DNA from: Apostichopus japonicus
Lineage: Eukaryota > Echinodermata > Holothuroidea > Aspidochirotida > Stichopodidae
Reading direction: 5' to 3'
NCBI RefSeq assembly: GCF_037975245.1
Contig: NC_092579.1
Coordinates: 30,589,666 to 30,653,665 of the forward strand
DNA: 64,000 nt
The translations under genes and the position numbers were made by a program. Each line of letters opens with the position of its first letter. The stretch's first letter is position 1. Positions 36,067 through 47,088 of this stretch are shown one piece after another. The notes beneath the pieces were generated by a model. That model worked only from the letters and a program-made list of their open reading frames with translations, was not told the origin of the DNA and did no database searches.

Positions 36067-37208
36067 CTTTCGGATCTTGACACTGGGCCCGGGCCCAGGG
36101 ATTTCGCGACGGTCGCACCGGCCTAGTAACGCCACTGGTTTAATACAGGCACCAATAATAGTTAGAATATAGTTTAATGTGGCAAAATAATTGGCTGTTA
36201 TAGGTCAATTTTAATGTTGTAAATTGAAATTCCCAATCATCCTCATGATAAGAGTATAAGACAATTAATCGATTTGATGTTCGTAGTAGTTCTTAATTTA
36301 CTGTGACATTTTAATTCCGTGCCCATAAATTCGTCTCATGTTATATGTATTCATGTGCTTGTTAGAAGTTGTAAATTTAAAAAAAAAAATATATTATTTA
36401 AGACATGCTATTTGTTCTACATTTTGGGGATTAAGGCAGCCGAATCCACTGGAAGCTTTCCTAGTTTATAGGATTTTTTGGGGGGCTGAAGTTGATTGCT
36501 CAGCAAATTTCTGAAATTCGTTTTGAATCTTTAGGTCAAACCAAACAAGTTCAGAGCATATTGACTAGCGAAGCTAATCATATTTTAAATTTGGGTGATC
36601 TTTTGTCGATGCATCTGGCAACATCAGAATGAATGATGTCATCATGGCGATTGAGCTGTTGTTTTCCTTTATACTATTATAATCATTATCTCCACAGGAA
36701 AATAACATTTCTACAAAAAATTGCACTGTAATGAAATTCTAACTACAGCTATTGAGAGAACATCGGCAGTTGCGCAAACATTCCAAATGTATATCTAGTT
36801 TCAGGTAGTAAATGTACCAGACTATTATAAGCCCTAAGCTTTTAACGCTAATGTTCCCGGATAACATCACTGAAAACCAGCTGTGATTAGGCGTGTACAT
36901 ATTAACGGGAGTATACCCACTTCCTCCCCCCCCTCCCCCTCCACCCACACACACAGTGAAATCAAAAGTCGTTCCCAGATCTATACTAAGTCGGTATCAA
37001 CATTGGAGCCTTATTCAGCGTGGTCTGACACCCATAAACGTAATAATGTTGAAAAGGGGAGTCGTTCTCTTAAATTTGTTATTGCGTTAATTCTACATTT
37101 CCTAGATTTGGATAACATTAGACTACGAAAACCCTACAGTTTCCGGGAACTCTCCTCGCACCTTAAAATCTTCTCAGAAATTTATTTCTGTACTTTCAAA
37201 TCGCTACA

Positions 37209-37258
<50 letters not shown>

Positions 37259-37469
37259 CGAGTAAAAGCTAAAATTTTGCCGCCTTGTTGGTTTACTTTA
37301 AAAAAGCTGCTCTTCAATCACTGAAGAAGTTTTCAACATATCTAGTCGGTCTCGAAATGCCTCTACGTCTCCCGTCAAAAATAGGGAATGTAAAACCCAT
37401 GGAAGTCGTGTCTCCCTAATTATTTTATAATTTTAAGTGTTGTCTACTCTAGCATAAAAAACTATATGA
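36066..37469. repeat. Duplicated flank between GPCRs 1 and 2
   Basis: Homologous to 48957-51150: ATTTCGCGACGGTCGCACCG, GTAACGCCACTGGTT, then the interspersed repeat (36480-36800), then TCCCAGATCTATACTAAGTC. A (TA)24-like tract at 37210-37257 stands where the other copy carries a reverse-transcriptase fragment. Downstream CTGAAGAAG and CGAAATG occur as in retroelement ends. No gene. Confidence 0.8.
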
Positions 37470-37785
37470 CTCGACTTTTCGTAAATTTATAATTAATGGA
37501 TTCTTTTGTGCTGTGCGGTATATTAATACATTTTCTATCATGTTACAAATAGTCGTCAAGTTTACAAGTATAGACATCACAATATACTGTTTAAATGGAA
37601 TTATTCTCGCCTCTATACATTCTCATTTTTCTTTCTTTTGTCATTGTTTGTGTTTGCTCGAGGAAGTTATACTCGCCTTCGTAAATGATGGTTCCTTACA
37701 AATGAGAAAGTAATTTGAAAATTCAATTAACACGACCAAACACTGCAGATTTTATTACTATCAGAACCAGGGGCGGCAACCACTT
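37470..37785 (+). repeat. GPCR-unit 5' segment, copy 2
   Basis: Homologue of 31065-31395 and 51150-51385. It precedes receptor 2 by about 1.3 kb, the same spacing as copy 1 before receptor 1. The interval 37786-38860 shows no gene; a CAGTGGCGTCCTGGAGGG terminus-like motif with a G-run at 38432-38468 may be MITE debris. Confidence 0.8.
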
Positions 37786-38867
37786 TGTATTTGTTATTGT
37801 GAGGGGTAGCGTTGGACGAAGATGTTAAGTCGTCTAGGGGAGGGGTGTAACAGGAGGAGGTGTTTCTTTCCCTTTGAGATATGTTTAAAATTGGAGGGTG
37901 TTCAAAAGAAAAATGGTGCTACATTTTGAAACAATGTTGAAGAATTTTAGACCGTTTAGGTTGGAACGCTTATACATGTTTTTTTTTTACATATACTGTT
38001 TACTACTGGGGGTATTTGAAATATTCCGACTGCCCCATCCCACGTGGTTTCGCCCTTGATAAGAACATTCATTTGAAACGCAGCTTAGTACATGTGCAGT
38101 TGAAAATTATTTTGAATATGTATTCGTATCTATGGCATGACGAATCCTGAAGTTTCTATCCTACATCGTGCAGGATCAGGCTACAATAGCAGACTGAAAC
38201 GGAACCAGATGATATGCATGGTTAAGGTTAAAACTATATGGCAGATGGACGGACAACTAAATTGGACCAATGAACTATGGAAAGAGTAGTTAAATAGACT
38301 GACTAATGAGATGAAACAGCTTATTTACGATATGAAAGTGCTACGGAGATCACATAACTCAAAACTGTCATTCTGGACTTATTTAGTTTCCTTTAATTTG
38401 ATAACATACTGGATATTCAACGATATATACTTCAGTGGCGTCCTGGAGGGTTGAGGGGGGGGGGGGTGGCTGGATCCTTTGAAATCCTGCACACGTTACT
38501 GACATACTTACCCTCCACGCGAGGGAGCCATAGCCTTTTCTTTTTTTATGGTCAAAATTTATAACGAGTGTCAAAAAGGCATTTTTCAGATTTTTTCCTG
38601 TTTTCCGAGGTGGTTTAGTCATCAATGTGCATTTCCCTTGTACACTTCCGTCTTGCAGTACCAAGTAGTTGGTAAATACAGCGTTGCCCTTCCCTTTTCA
38701 TAAGGCAGTGATGTGTTAGAGCCAACTTCTATCATTGACATCTAGAAATGTAACGTATTTACTGTTCATTCATTCCTGTTAATAATTCTCGAATCTGATT
38801 GGCTCGTTATAGTCAGCTGATTGTGCATTAACCACTAATCAAACATCATGCTGGCTTAGTCCACATA

Positions 38868-39089
38868 TAGAATAAATCACGAACGTTTATTTTAATTAAA
38901 TTTGCTTTCTTGGAGACTTCATACGTATATGAACAGATCCTATGGCTGCGTAAACTATAAATAAAAGCGTACCTTTTCAAATTTGTTCAGATATATTCTT
39001 GCTCTCTTGGAGTCGTGTATCTGTTAAATTCAATGTCGACTTAAGTAAAATAAAACCGTGCTGTTTTATTGTATGGAAAACAAAACAAG
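38868..39089 (+). promoter_or_regulatory. Likely promoter/5' leader of GPCR 2
   Basis: Strongly conserved with the region before GPCR 3 (44245-44405). A TATA-like CTATAAATAAAA (38955-38966) aligns with CTTTAAATAGAA there. About 25-30 bases on is a shared TTGTTCAGAT block that could hold the start of transcription, followed by CTTGCTCTCTTGGAGTCGTG. Core-promoter role is inference from conservation and spacing. Confidence 0.5.
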
Positions 39090-40292
39090 ATGTCCGTATC
39101 AGAAGATCCAAGACCGATTTATTCCTTGGGTGGTTATCCGGTAACCGATTATTCGATTTCTTACTACGATTATATAGAAACCGAGGATTGTAATGGATTT
39201 GGATGGAACCTGAGGAACTTTACACATACAGATATCAAAACTTATTTGTTAAGTTCCACCTTTTCAATGTTGATTTTTTCGGCCGTACTTCCGGTCATTG
39301 CTGTTATCGGTATCCTAGGAAACGGTGCGTTCATATTTTTAATCTGGAAAGTTCCATCGATGAGAAACAATATGAATATTATTCTCCTCAACCTAGCCGT
39401 TGCTGACGTCTTATATCTCTTCGTTGGTACCTCAGAGAAGTTTGTGAATAATTTATCGTCTCCTGTAGCAGGTGATAAATATTTCTTTGGAAATGTTGCT
39501 CAATGTTGGATCATATACCCATCACTGTTAGTAACATCATTTACGTCATTACTTCTTGTTTCATTACTGTCGGTGGAAAGATATCTTGCCATCTGTAGAC
39601 CATTGGTGCATATAAAGATTTCAGGACGTCGGCGGACTTTGTGTTACGTCACTCTCGTTTGGCTATCATCCTTCATCATCACAGCATCTATTTATCCGTC
39701 ATATACCGACTTCTTCACTGCGTGTATAGTTTGGCCAAACAATACTACATACGAAAGTTATCCCTCTATTTCTGGGTTTTGTTTATCCGAAGATATCACG
39801 TGGTTGTCTATTGGTGAGATCGTCCAGATTTTTCCGTTCCTCGTCGCACTTATCTTAAATGTGGTGTGTTTTGTAAAGATTATATTCAAATTGTATCGTC
39901 GCTTGCCTTCGTCGGTGCCAACCATGGACGATGCGATGGCAACTCGTCAAAAGAAATCAGCAAACGCAGCCACACGAATGCTTTTAGTGAATGGAATTGC
40001 ATTCTTTATATTTGCAACACCTTTCCATCTGGTAAACGCAATTCAGTTTTTCGAAATCATTTTTCCAAGCTGGTCACCCGACATAGACGTCTTAAAGGAT
40101 ATCTTTCTTTTGATGTTGTACATTAATTCTGCCATCAATCCATATATTTATGGTATGACTAATCCATTCTATCGTAAGGCCTACAGTCAGATACTTCGTC
40201 CAAGGTCTAGTTCATTTTGCACTAAATCAAAAACGGCGAGCTCTTCTCTTTCAATGCAATCGCAGGCTACGGTAGATACTTCTAACGTGTAA
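39090..40292 (+). CDS. Class A GPCR, cluster copy 2
   Basis: Intronless, 400 residues from the ATG at 39090. An in-frame ATG at 39069 adds seven residues, but the start MSVSEDPRP matches copy 3 exactly, with the same CAAGATGTCC context. Same receptor skeleton as copy 1: GILGNGAFIF, NLAVADVLYLF, LLSVERYLAICRPL, FFIFATP (Trp6.48 replaced by Ala), NSAINPYIYG. The N-terminus has DYSISYYDYIETEDC, acidic and tyrosine-rich, a possible sulfation stretch, and an NFT glycosylation sequon. ECL2 reads CLSEDITWLS as in copy 4, with an NTT sequon, while the C-tail (RPRSSSFC) matches copy 1. Membrane receptor; ligand and G protein unknown. Confidence 0.9.
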   Translation: MSVSEDPRPIYSLGGYPVTDYSISYYDYIETEDCNGFGWNLRNFTHTDIKTYLLSSTFSMLIFSAVLPVIAVIGILGNGAFIFLIWKVPSMRNNMNIILLNLAVADVLYLFVGTSEKFVNNLSSPVAGDKYFFGNVAQCWIIYPSLLVTSFTSLLLVSLLSVERYLAICRPLVHIKISGRRRTLCYVTLVWLSSFIITASIYPSYTDFFTACIVWPNNTTYESYPSISGFCLSEDITWLSIGEIVQIFPFLVALILNVVCFVKIIFKLYRRLPSSVPTMDDAMATRQKKSANAATRMLLVNGIAFFIFATPFHLVNAIQFFEIIFPSWSPDIDVLKDIFLLMLYINSAINPYIYGMTNPFYRKAYSQILRPRSSSFCTKSKTASSSLSMQSQATVDTSNV

Positions 40293-40304
40293 ATTTAACG
40301 AGAG

Positions 40305-40880
40305 TTTAGTTTATATCGTCATCTAGGTTTACCAGTTAATTATATTTATTAAGATGACAGATACCAAAATGTGAATGTTGAAATCTTACTAATACATGCT
40401 TTTGAAGTTGTGTCTCCCCCTCCATACCCCTCCATGGACTGAACCTCTTCCGCCTCCTCTCCATCTCAACGAATGTCTCATTCAGTGACGTCACACTAGC
40501 TCAGTTGGACACATTCGACTCGGGGGAGCACGGAAAAGGCACATAATTTGGCATAATTTTGGACCTTCCGCCTCCCCTTCTCTCACCCCTTCTCCCTCAC
40601 AGTAAACAATCTTTTTATCATATTATGCTTTCCCCCTAAACTTACTACTACGTATTTATTAGTACTAATATACAACCGGACCTGTAATGTTGTATGCAAC
40701 TCAGGAAAGCCAAGAACTGGTCTTAAACACTGGAAATCAATAAGTGTTCCATTTATTAATGTAAACTTGAACTTTTACTTTACAAAATACTTTGATCCAT
40801 GAGCGAGGGATTATATTTGATGTCGTCTTATAGTTTTGTTTTTCCCGAGAGAAATCAATAATATCAGCCATCGACAAAAA
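40305..40880 (+). repeat. GPCR-unit 3' flank, type 2
   Basis: Begins AGTTTATATCGTCATCTAGG after GPCR 2 and is homologous to 51390-51960. It contains a Pro/Ser-like open stretch (TGTGTCTCCCCCTCCATACC) that is open in one copy and broken in the other, so not coding. Confidence 0.8.
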
Positions 40881-40987
40881 TGAACCACATCTTCCGATGT
40901 GAGTTTATCAGATGGAAACAATCTCGAATATACAAGACGAAGGAAACTTAAAATGTATAAAATCAAACTTTGCATACAAACTGTATG

Positions 40988-41565
40988 ATATTCAGTGGCG
41001 TAGCCAGAGGGGAGAGTGCAGGGTAGAGTGATGTAGATATTCAGTGGCGTAGCCAGAGGGGAGAGTGCAGGGTAGAGTGATGTAGATATTCAGTGGCGTA
41101 GCCAGAGGGGAGAGTGCATGGGTAGAGTGATGTAGATATTCAGTGGCGTAGCCAGAGGGGAGAGTGCAGGGTAGAGTGATGTAGATATTCAGTAGCGTAG
41201 CCAGAGGGGAGAGTGCATGGGTAGAGTGATGTAGATATTCAGTGGCGTAGCCAGAGGGGAGAGTGCATGGGTAGAGTGATGTAGATATTCAGTGGCGTAG
41301 CCAGAGGGGAGAGTGCAGGGTAGAGTGATGTAGATATTCAGTAGCGTAGCCAGAGGGGAGAGTGCATGGGTAGAGTGATGTAGATATTCAGTGGCGTAGC
41401 CAGAGGGGAGAGTGCATGGGTAGAGTGATGTAGATATTCAGTGGCGTAGCCAGAGGGGAGAGTGCAGGGTAGAGTGATGTAGATATTCAGCAGCGTAGCC
41501 AGAGGGGAGAGTGCATGGGTAGAGTGATGTAGATATTCAGTGGCGTAGCCAGAGGGTAGAGTGAT
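40988..41565. repeat. 49-50 bp minisatellite derived from a MITE terminus
   Basis: Twelve head-to-tail units of GATATTCAGTGGCGTAGCCA, then GAGGGGAGAGTGCAGGGTAG and AGTGATGTA. The unit contains CAGTGGCGTAGCCAG, resembling the CAGGGGCGTAGCGA terminus of the hAT-type element at 45908, so the array probably arose by tandem amplification of an element end. Confidence 0.9.
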
Positions 41566-41900
41566 GTGTCCATAGAAATGTAGTATACAGTAGGGGGATG
41601 GCGAAAAAAAGTGGAAAAAGAAAGAAAATAGTTATTGAATATACAGATCACCAGAGATAGATGATACCTGCGTATAACTATAGCCACACGTACGATTACG
41701 TAATGGTATGTTTTGATGTCTTAAATATAAATACTAGGCGGTATCCACTGAGATCATGAGGACACGCACCCCCCCCCCCCACCCCCCAAAAAATCTTTAG
41801 ACGGGCTACATTTTTAAAACCCACGGACTTAATTTGCCCACAAAAGTGAATATAGAAATGATAGCATCATTTTCTATCCAAGCCCGCTTGCGAGACCCGC

Positions 41901-43062
41901 GAATTTCTTTTTCCTGAACCTTTCGGGCAGTGTACATGGAGTTTAGCCAATCAGAGCGAGGCTGTGTTGATGACGTACTACAGTAAAGATGGCGGCGTGC
42001 GTACCAAATGTTGAAGTGGGGAAATCACATTCGATAAGTCAACATAATTGTTGTACTACAGCAGAAAGTATTAAGGTATATAGGCCTTGCAATAATAACA
42101 TTATACTGAATCATTGTGCACAACTTACGTGACGTTTACATCGGTTTCTTTGTTGAAAAACGGCGATGTATGATCGCTGTCTGTTGTACAAATTTACAAT
42201 GTCTTCAGATTGACATGACACTGTACTCAGTACTGTAGTACTGGTACAGTAGTATGTTACGTACTTACAGTTTACACACATCTACACAGCAATATTTGTA
42301 CACAGTGACAGTAGGCCTACAGCATTAGGAAATTTTATGATCTAGCTAGACTAGAGGCCACGGTAGCTATTACTAATAAAAATTGGACACCTAACGGAGG
42401 TCCGATTACAATCAAATAACTTTTCCTATAGCATGCAGCTGCACCTCCTTGTGGGAGACGAGGTCCAGTAATTAACGGTTTATTGTGGAAACTGCCGAAT
42501 ATTTGTTGTAAACTGATGAGCGAATTATGTAAATAAGAGTGCAAGTACTGCCCTTGTTTTATTATGCAATAAATCCTCTCTTTTTAATTGTTCCAGAATG
42601 AATATCTGTTTCCCTTGTCTTTTATTCTAGCCAGTCATCTGCCTTTAAATTAGGATAAACTTTCCTAAAACGGATGTACCACATTTTGGGGCTGAGACCG
42701 ATTTCCCTCTAATAACATCTAGAAGGAAAATAAACAAAAGAAACTATATATATATTTTTGCCACACTATCTTCGGAGTTTCATATATAAGATGACCGTGC
42801 ACTAAAACCATGACATAACTTATAATATCGATTTTCAATTCATGATATAATACTTGGACATAACTACTTGGACATGAGAAAAAGTGGGGGAAAATCCACA
42901 CGGGGGCTCGAACTCGCGGTCTTTCGTTTTCCACCGTATGTTATTGAAGCGACGCATTTACCCGACTGACCATCTTTACTGAGTAGTACGTCATCAACAC
43001 AGCCTCGCTCTGATTGGCTAAACTCAACGTACACTGCCCGAAAGGTTCAGGAAAAAAAATTA
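41901..43062. repeat. Inverted repeat with promoter-like arms
   Basis: Arms of about 92 bp at 41901-41992 and 42969-43062 are near-identical in opposite orientation. Each contains GCCAATCAGAGCG (CCAAT box), TGATGACGTAC (CRE-like) and AGTAAAGATGG. In the left arm the ATG (41989) opens a 47-codon frame (MAACVPNVEVGK...) with a possible donor AAG|GTATAT at about 42076. It could be a foldback element or an inverted duplication of a gene's promoter and first exon. Confidence 0.7.
42880..42968 (-). ncRNA. tRNA-like / SINE-like Pol III promoter remnant
   Basis: On minus, GGTCAGTCGGGTAAATGCG resembles an A box, and 50 bases later GAGTTCGAGCCC resembles a B box followed by CCCGTG. The anticodon arm does not fold convincingly, so a decayed tRNA or tRNA-derived SINE head is more likely than a working tRNA. 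Confidence 0.35.
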
Positions 43063-43219
43063 GCAGCCCGCTTACCGACACAAAGAATTTCGGGGACACG
43101 CCTCCCCTTATATTCCTTCGTACAATAGATTTCCGACAAATTTTGTCCCCACCCCCCCCCCCCTCTCCCTCTCCCTTCTCTCTCTAAAACTTGTATGTCA
43201 TGTCATGAAAAACCCTATC

Positions 43220-43480
43220 AATAAAGGCGTTCTAAAAAAAAATCAAATTATTTAAATGTGGAAAGTCAAAATTCCCATTAAACATTGTATTCGCATATAT
43301 AAGATTTAAAAAATAGGTGGAAAATTCTACAATCAGTAGTCGAAGATTTCAATGTCCAGTCCCGTTGCATTTAATATAAAAGTTTATCTTGGTGAAGCAC
43401 CTGTACCCAGACTCGTTATGCCCTCTCGTAATGTCGATACCCCCCTCCCCCCCCCCCCCCCCCCGACGACATTGATTGTA
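43220..43480 (+). repeat. Duplicated segment upstream of GPCR 3
   Basis: Homologous to 55490-55735 upstream of GPCR 4: AAAATTCCCAT, CGCATAT, AAAGTTTAT with TGGTGAAGC, ATGCCCTCTC and AATGTCGATACCC. A poly-C run (43443-43464) is expanded here relative to the other copy. Confidence 0.75.
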
Positions 43481-43559
43481 GAATCAGTGACCTTCAAAGA
43501 ATTATCCGTCTACGAAAAACCGACGGACGACTATTTTTAGGTGCTGGCCATGACACTAG

Positions 43560-43860
43560 GTATCATGATGTTATTAATATTTTAAAGTGGAATAGTATTG
43601 ACGTAAAAAATCATAAACGGAATGTGACTATGGACTTCAAATCAATAAACGAACTCGCTCCAAAATACATGGAAGAAATGTTCAATTTTGGTAGAGATAC
43701 CCACACCCACACCACGACCGAAAACAAATTGTATTAACCAGGATGTAGAAGTGAATACCACAGGAAACGGTTTTCATATCTAGCTGCCAAAGAATGAAAC
43801 GAATTTCCGTCAAGTTTAAGACATAGCAAATCTTTAAACACTTTACAGGTTTTATAATAA
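43560..43860 (+). pseudogene. Non-LTR retrotransposon RT C-terminal remnant
   Basis: A broken frame reads LKWNSIDVKNHKRNVTMDFK, SINELAPKYMEEMFNFGRDT, then after a stop YHRKRFSYLAAKE and FPSSLRHSKSLNTFTGF, the typical tail of CR1/L2-like reverse transcriptase ORFs. Several stops; dead. Clade uncertain. Confidence 0.65.
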
Positions 43861-44244
43861 TTGTATAAGAACTTTTTAACTTCAATAATTTAAAACTCTG
43901 TTCATGCTTTTTACGTATTTTATTCACTTTACGGTCTATTCCTTCCAATCCATTATTCATCTCATTATTTTACTTTTTGCTACATCATAAATTTTCATTA
44001 AGCCCTCGCATCATTTTAGTTGTTAATTTATTTGTTTGCTTGTTTTTTCTGCTACATTTTTACTCCATCTTTTAATTATGTTGTTCTTTATATCTTAAGG
44101 TTTTGGTATTTGTTTACACTCGTTATACTTTTAATGGCCTCGGGGTGATTAGCTCTATTGCTTAGTGAATTTTACACTTCTGTCAAGAGTTTAATAATAA
44201 TTATACATCTTGCAAGTAACGAAGCCAGGAATTGACGTAAAATG

Positions 44245-44526
44245 TGCTTTCTTAGAGACTTAATACGTATATGAACAGATCCTATGGCTACGTAAACTTT
44301 AAATAGAAGCGTACCTTTTCAAATTCGTTCAGATTGTTCTTGCTCTCTTGGAGTCGTGTATCTGTTACATTCCATGTCGAATAAAGAAAAGAAAACCGTG
44401 TTTTTTTTTTTATTTGATGGAAATATTCAGCTACATATAAGTCGAATAACTTTTTTTTCGATTTGAATAATATAAATATTCAAATGAGGCTTTTACATTT
44501 ATTTATCCAATAACAAACGAAACAAG
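44245..44526 (+). promoter_or_regulatory. Likely promoter/5' leader of GPCR 3
   Basis: Homologue of 38868-39089. The TATA-like block here is CTTTAAATAGAA (about 44297-44308). The leader is longer than in copy 2 by about 100 AT-rich bases inserted before the start codon (44400-44520). Confidence 0.5.
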
Positions 44527-45729
44527 ATGTCCGTATCAGAAGATCCAAGACCGATTTATTCCTTGGAGGATTATCCGGTAACCGATTATTCGATTTCTTA
44601 CTACGATTATATAGAAACCGAGGATTGTAATGGATTTGTACGGAACCTGAAGAACTTTACACATTCATACATCAAAACGAATTTGTTAAATTCAACCTTT
44701 TCAATGTTGAGTTTTGTGGCCGTACTTCCGGTCATTGCTGTTATCGGTATCCTAGGAAACGGTGCGTTCATATTTTTAATCTGGAAAGTTCCATCGATGA
44801 GAAACAATATGAATATTATTCTCCTCAACCTAGCCGTTGCTGACGTCTTATATCTCTTCGTTGGTACCTCAGAGAAGTTTGTGAATACTTTATCGTCTCC
44901 TGTAGCAGATGATAAATATTTCTTTGGAAAGATTGCTCAATGTTGGATCATATACCCATTACTGTTAGTTACATCATTTACGTCATTACTTCTTGTTTCA
45001 CTACTTTCGGTGGAAAGATATCTCGCCATCTGTAGACCATTGGTGCATATAAAGATTTCAGGACGTCGGCGGACTTTGTGTTACGTCACTCTCGTTTGGC
45101 TATCATCCTCCATCATCACAGCATCTATGTCTCCGTCATATAACAACTTCATCATTACGTGTATAGTTTGGCCAAACGACATCGCATACGAAAATTATCC
45201 CGCCATTTCTGGTTTATGTTATTCCGAAGACAACACGTGGTTGTTTGTCAATGAGATCGTTCAGACTTTTCCGTTCTTCGTCGCACTTATCTTAAATGTA
45301 GTGTGTATTGTCAAGATTATACTCAAATTGTATGGTCGCTTGCCTTCGTCGGTGCCAACCATGGACGATGCGATGGCAACCCATCAAAGGAAATCTGCAA
45401 ACGCTGCCACACGAATGCTTTTAGTGAATGGAATTGCATTCTTTATTTTTGCAACTCCTTACCATCTGGTAAATGTAATTCAGTTTTTCGAAATCATTTT
45501 TCCAAGCTGGTCACCCGACATAGACGTCTTAAAGTATATCTTTCTTTCGATGTTGTACATTAATTCTGCCATCAATCCATATATTTATGGTATGACTAAT
45601 CCATTCTATCGTAAGGCCTACAGTCAGATACTTTGTCGAATGTCTAGTTTGGTCGTTACTAAATCAAAAACGGCGAGCTCTTCTCTTTCAATGCAATCGC
45701 AGGCTACGGTAGATACTACTAACCTGTAA
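44527..45729 (+). CDS. Class A GPCR, cluster copy 3
   Basis: Intronless, 400 residues, same architecture as the other copies: N-terminal DYSISYYDYIETEDC with an NFT sequon, TM1 GILGNGAFIF, TM2 NLAVADVLYLF, LLSVERYLAICRPL, TM6 FFIFATPYHLV (Ala at 6.48) and NPYIYG in TM7. ECL2 has CYSEDNTWL as in copy 1, the C-tail begins LCRMSSLVVTKSKT as in copy 4, yet ends in the SSSLSMQSQATVDTTNL tail of copy 1. Its 5' flank is like copy 2 and its 3' flank like copy 1, so the gene is a recombinant. No frame damage, so probably functional. Confidence 0.9.
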   Translation: MSVSEDPRPIYSLEDYPVTDYSISYYDYIETEDCNGFVRNLKNFTHSYIKTNLLNSTFSMLSFVAVLPVIAVIGILGNGAFIFLIWKVPSMRNNMNIILLNLAVADVLYLFVGTSEKFVNTLSSPVADDKYFFGKIAQCWIIYPLLLVTSFTSLLLVSLLSVERYLAICRPLVHIKISGRRRTLCYVTLVWLSSSIITASMSPSYNNFIITCIVWPNDIAYENYPAISGLCYSEDNTWLFVNEIVQTFPFFVALILNVVCIVKIILKLYGRLPSSVPTMDDAMATHQRKSANAATRMLLVNGIAFFIFATPYHLVNVIQFFEIIFPSWSPDIDVLKYIFLSMLYINSAINPYIYGMTNPFYRKAYSQILCRMSSLVVTKSKTASSSLSMQSQATVDTTNL

Positions 45730-45907
45730 ATTTAACGAGAGTTTAGTTTATATCGTTTATTTGAGCTTTGGTGTATTTATTTGACACCTATAGATCCACA
45801 CTAAGGTATGGTACTCTCATGCTTTCTCTTTTGAGAACAAGGTTTCGTTTGAATGATCATGTTGGTGGGTATCGGGGAGAACGTTAAGAACTATACTGAA
45901 CAGTATT

Positions 45908-47088
45908 CAGGGGCGTAGCGAAGGTTTTTTTGTTGGGGGGGTGTGGAGAATTTGATTTGCCGACGGATCTGGAAGTGGTGACTGAAATGGGGGAGGGGTC
46001 TAAGGGGAGGGGGTTCCCCCTCCCCTTTGACAATTTTTTAGTTTTGAAACGTCCTTAGATGCAATCTGGTGCATATTTTAAGTCAAATTTGATTTGCCGA
46101 CGGATCTTGAAGTGGTGACTGAAATGGGGGAGGGGTCTAAAAAATTTAAGAAAATCTAAGAAAATTTAAGAAAACTTTTAGTTTTGAAACGTCCTTAGAT
46201 GCAATCTGGTGTATATTTTAAGTCAAATTTGATTTGCCGACGGATCTGGAAGTGGTGACTGAAATGGGGGAGGGGTCTAAAAAATTTAAGAAAATCTAAG
46301 AAAATTTAAGAAAACTTTTAGTTTTGAAACGTCCTTAGATGCAATCTGGTGTATATTTTAAGTCAAATTTGATTTGCCGACGGATCTGGAAGTGGTGACT
46401 GAAATGGGGGAGGGGTCTAAGGGGAGGGGGTTCCCCCTCCCCTTTGGCAATTTTTTAGTTTTGAAACGTCCTTAGATGCAATCTGGTGCATATTTTAAGT
46501 CAAATTTGATTTGCCGACGGATCTTGAAGTGGTGACTGAAATGGGGGAGGGGTCTAAGGGGAGGGGGCGTCCCCCTCCCTTTTGGAAAATTTTTAGTTTT
46601 GAAACGTCCTTAGATGCAATCTGGTGCATATTTTAAGTCAAATTTGATTTGCCGGCGGATCTGGAAGTGGTGACTGGAATGGGGGAGGGGTCTAAGGGGA
46701 GGGGGCGTCCCCCTCCCTTTTGGAAAATTTTTAGTTTTGAAACGTCCTTAGATGCATTCTGGTGCATATTTTAAGTCAAATTTGATTTGCCGGCGGATCT
46801 GGAAGTGGTGACTGGAATGGGGGAGGGGTCTAAGGGTAGGGGGTCTACCCATCCCCTTTGGAAAATTTTTAGTTTTGAAACGTCCTTAGATGCAATCTGG
46901 TGCATATTTTAAGTCAAATTTGGCACGGAAGAAGCTCCCGTTCTCCTTTTCTCTATTCAGCTTTCCTTCTTTCTTCCCCTTCCGCTCTCTTCACCTTTTC
47001 TCCTTTTGCCGACAGACCCAAAATTTGCCGACAGCGACCAAATTATTGGGGGGGGGGGGTGTGACACCCCCCGCTCGCTACGCCCCTG
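45908..47088. mobile_element. hAT-type non-autonomous element with internal 138-bp repeats
   Basis: 1181 bp, terminal inverted repeats CAGGGGCGTAGCGA (14 bp perfect), flanked by the 8-bp duplication ACAGTATT (45900-45907, 47089-47096). The paralogous locus after GPCR 1 has a single ACAGTATT at 34069-34076 and no element, a clean empty site. The interior is seven tandem units of about 136-140 bp starting at 45954, 46091, 46231, 46371, 46508, 46646 and 46784 (landmarks GATTTGCCGACGG, GAAGTGGTGACTG, TTTGAAACGTCCTTAGATGC). No transposase. Superfamily from 8-bp duplication and terminus; solid. Confidence 0.9.

Noticed and set aside
39069-39089. Upstream ATG of GPCR 2 as the true start
   Set aside because: The extra seven residues are not shared by copy 3, whose leader is homologous; the ATG at 39090 aligns. 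The same reasoning rejects 59769 for copy 4.
42880-42968. Functional tRNA gene on minus
   Set aside because: A and B boxes are plausible but the anticodon arm and acceptor stem do not pair; kept only as a low-confidence remnant.
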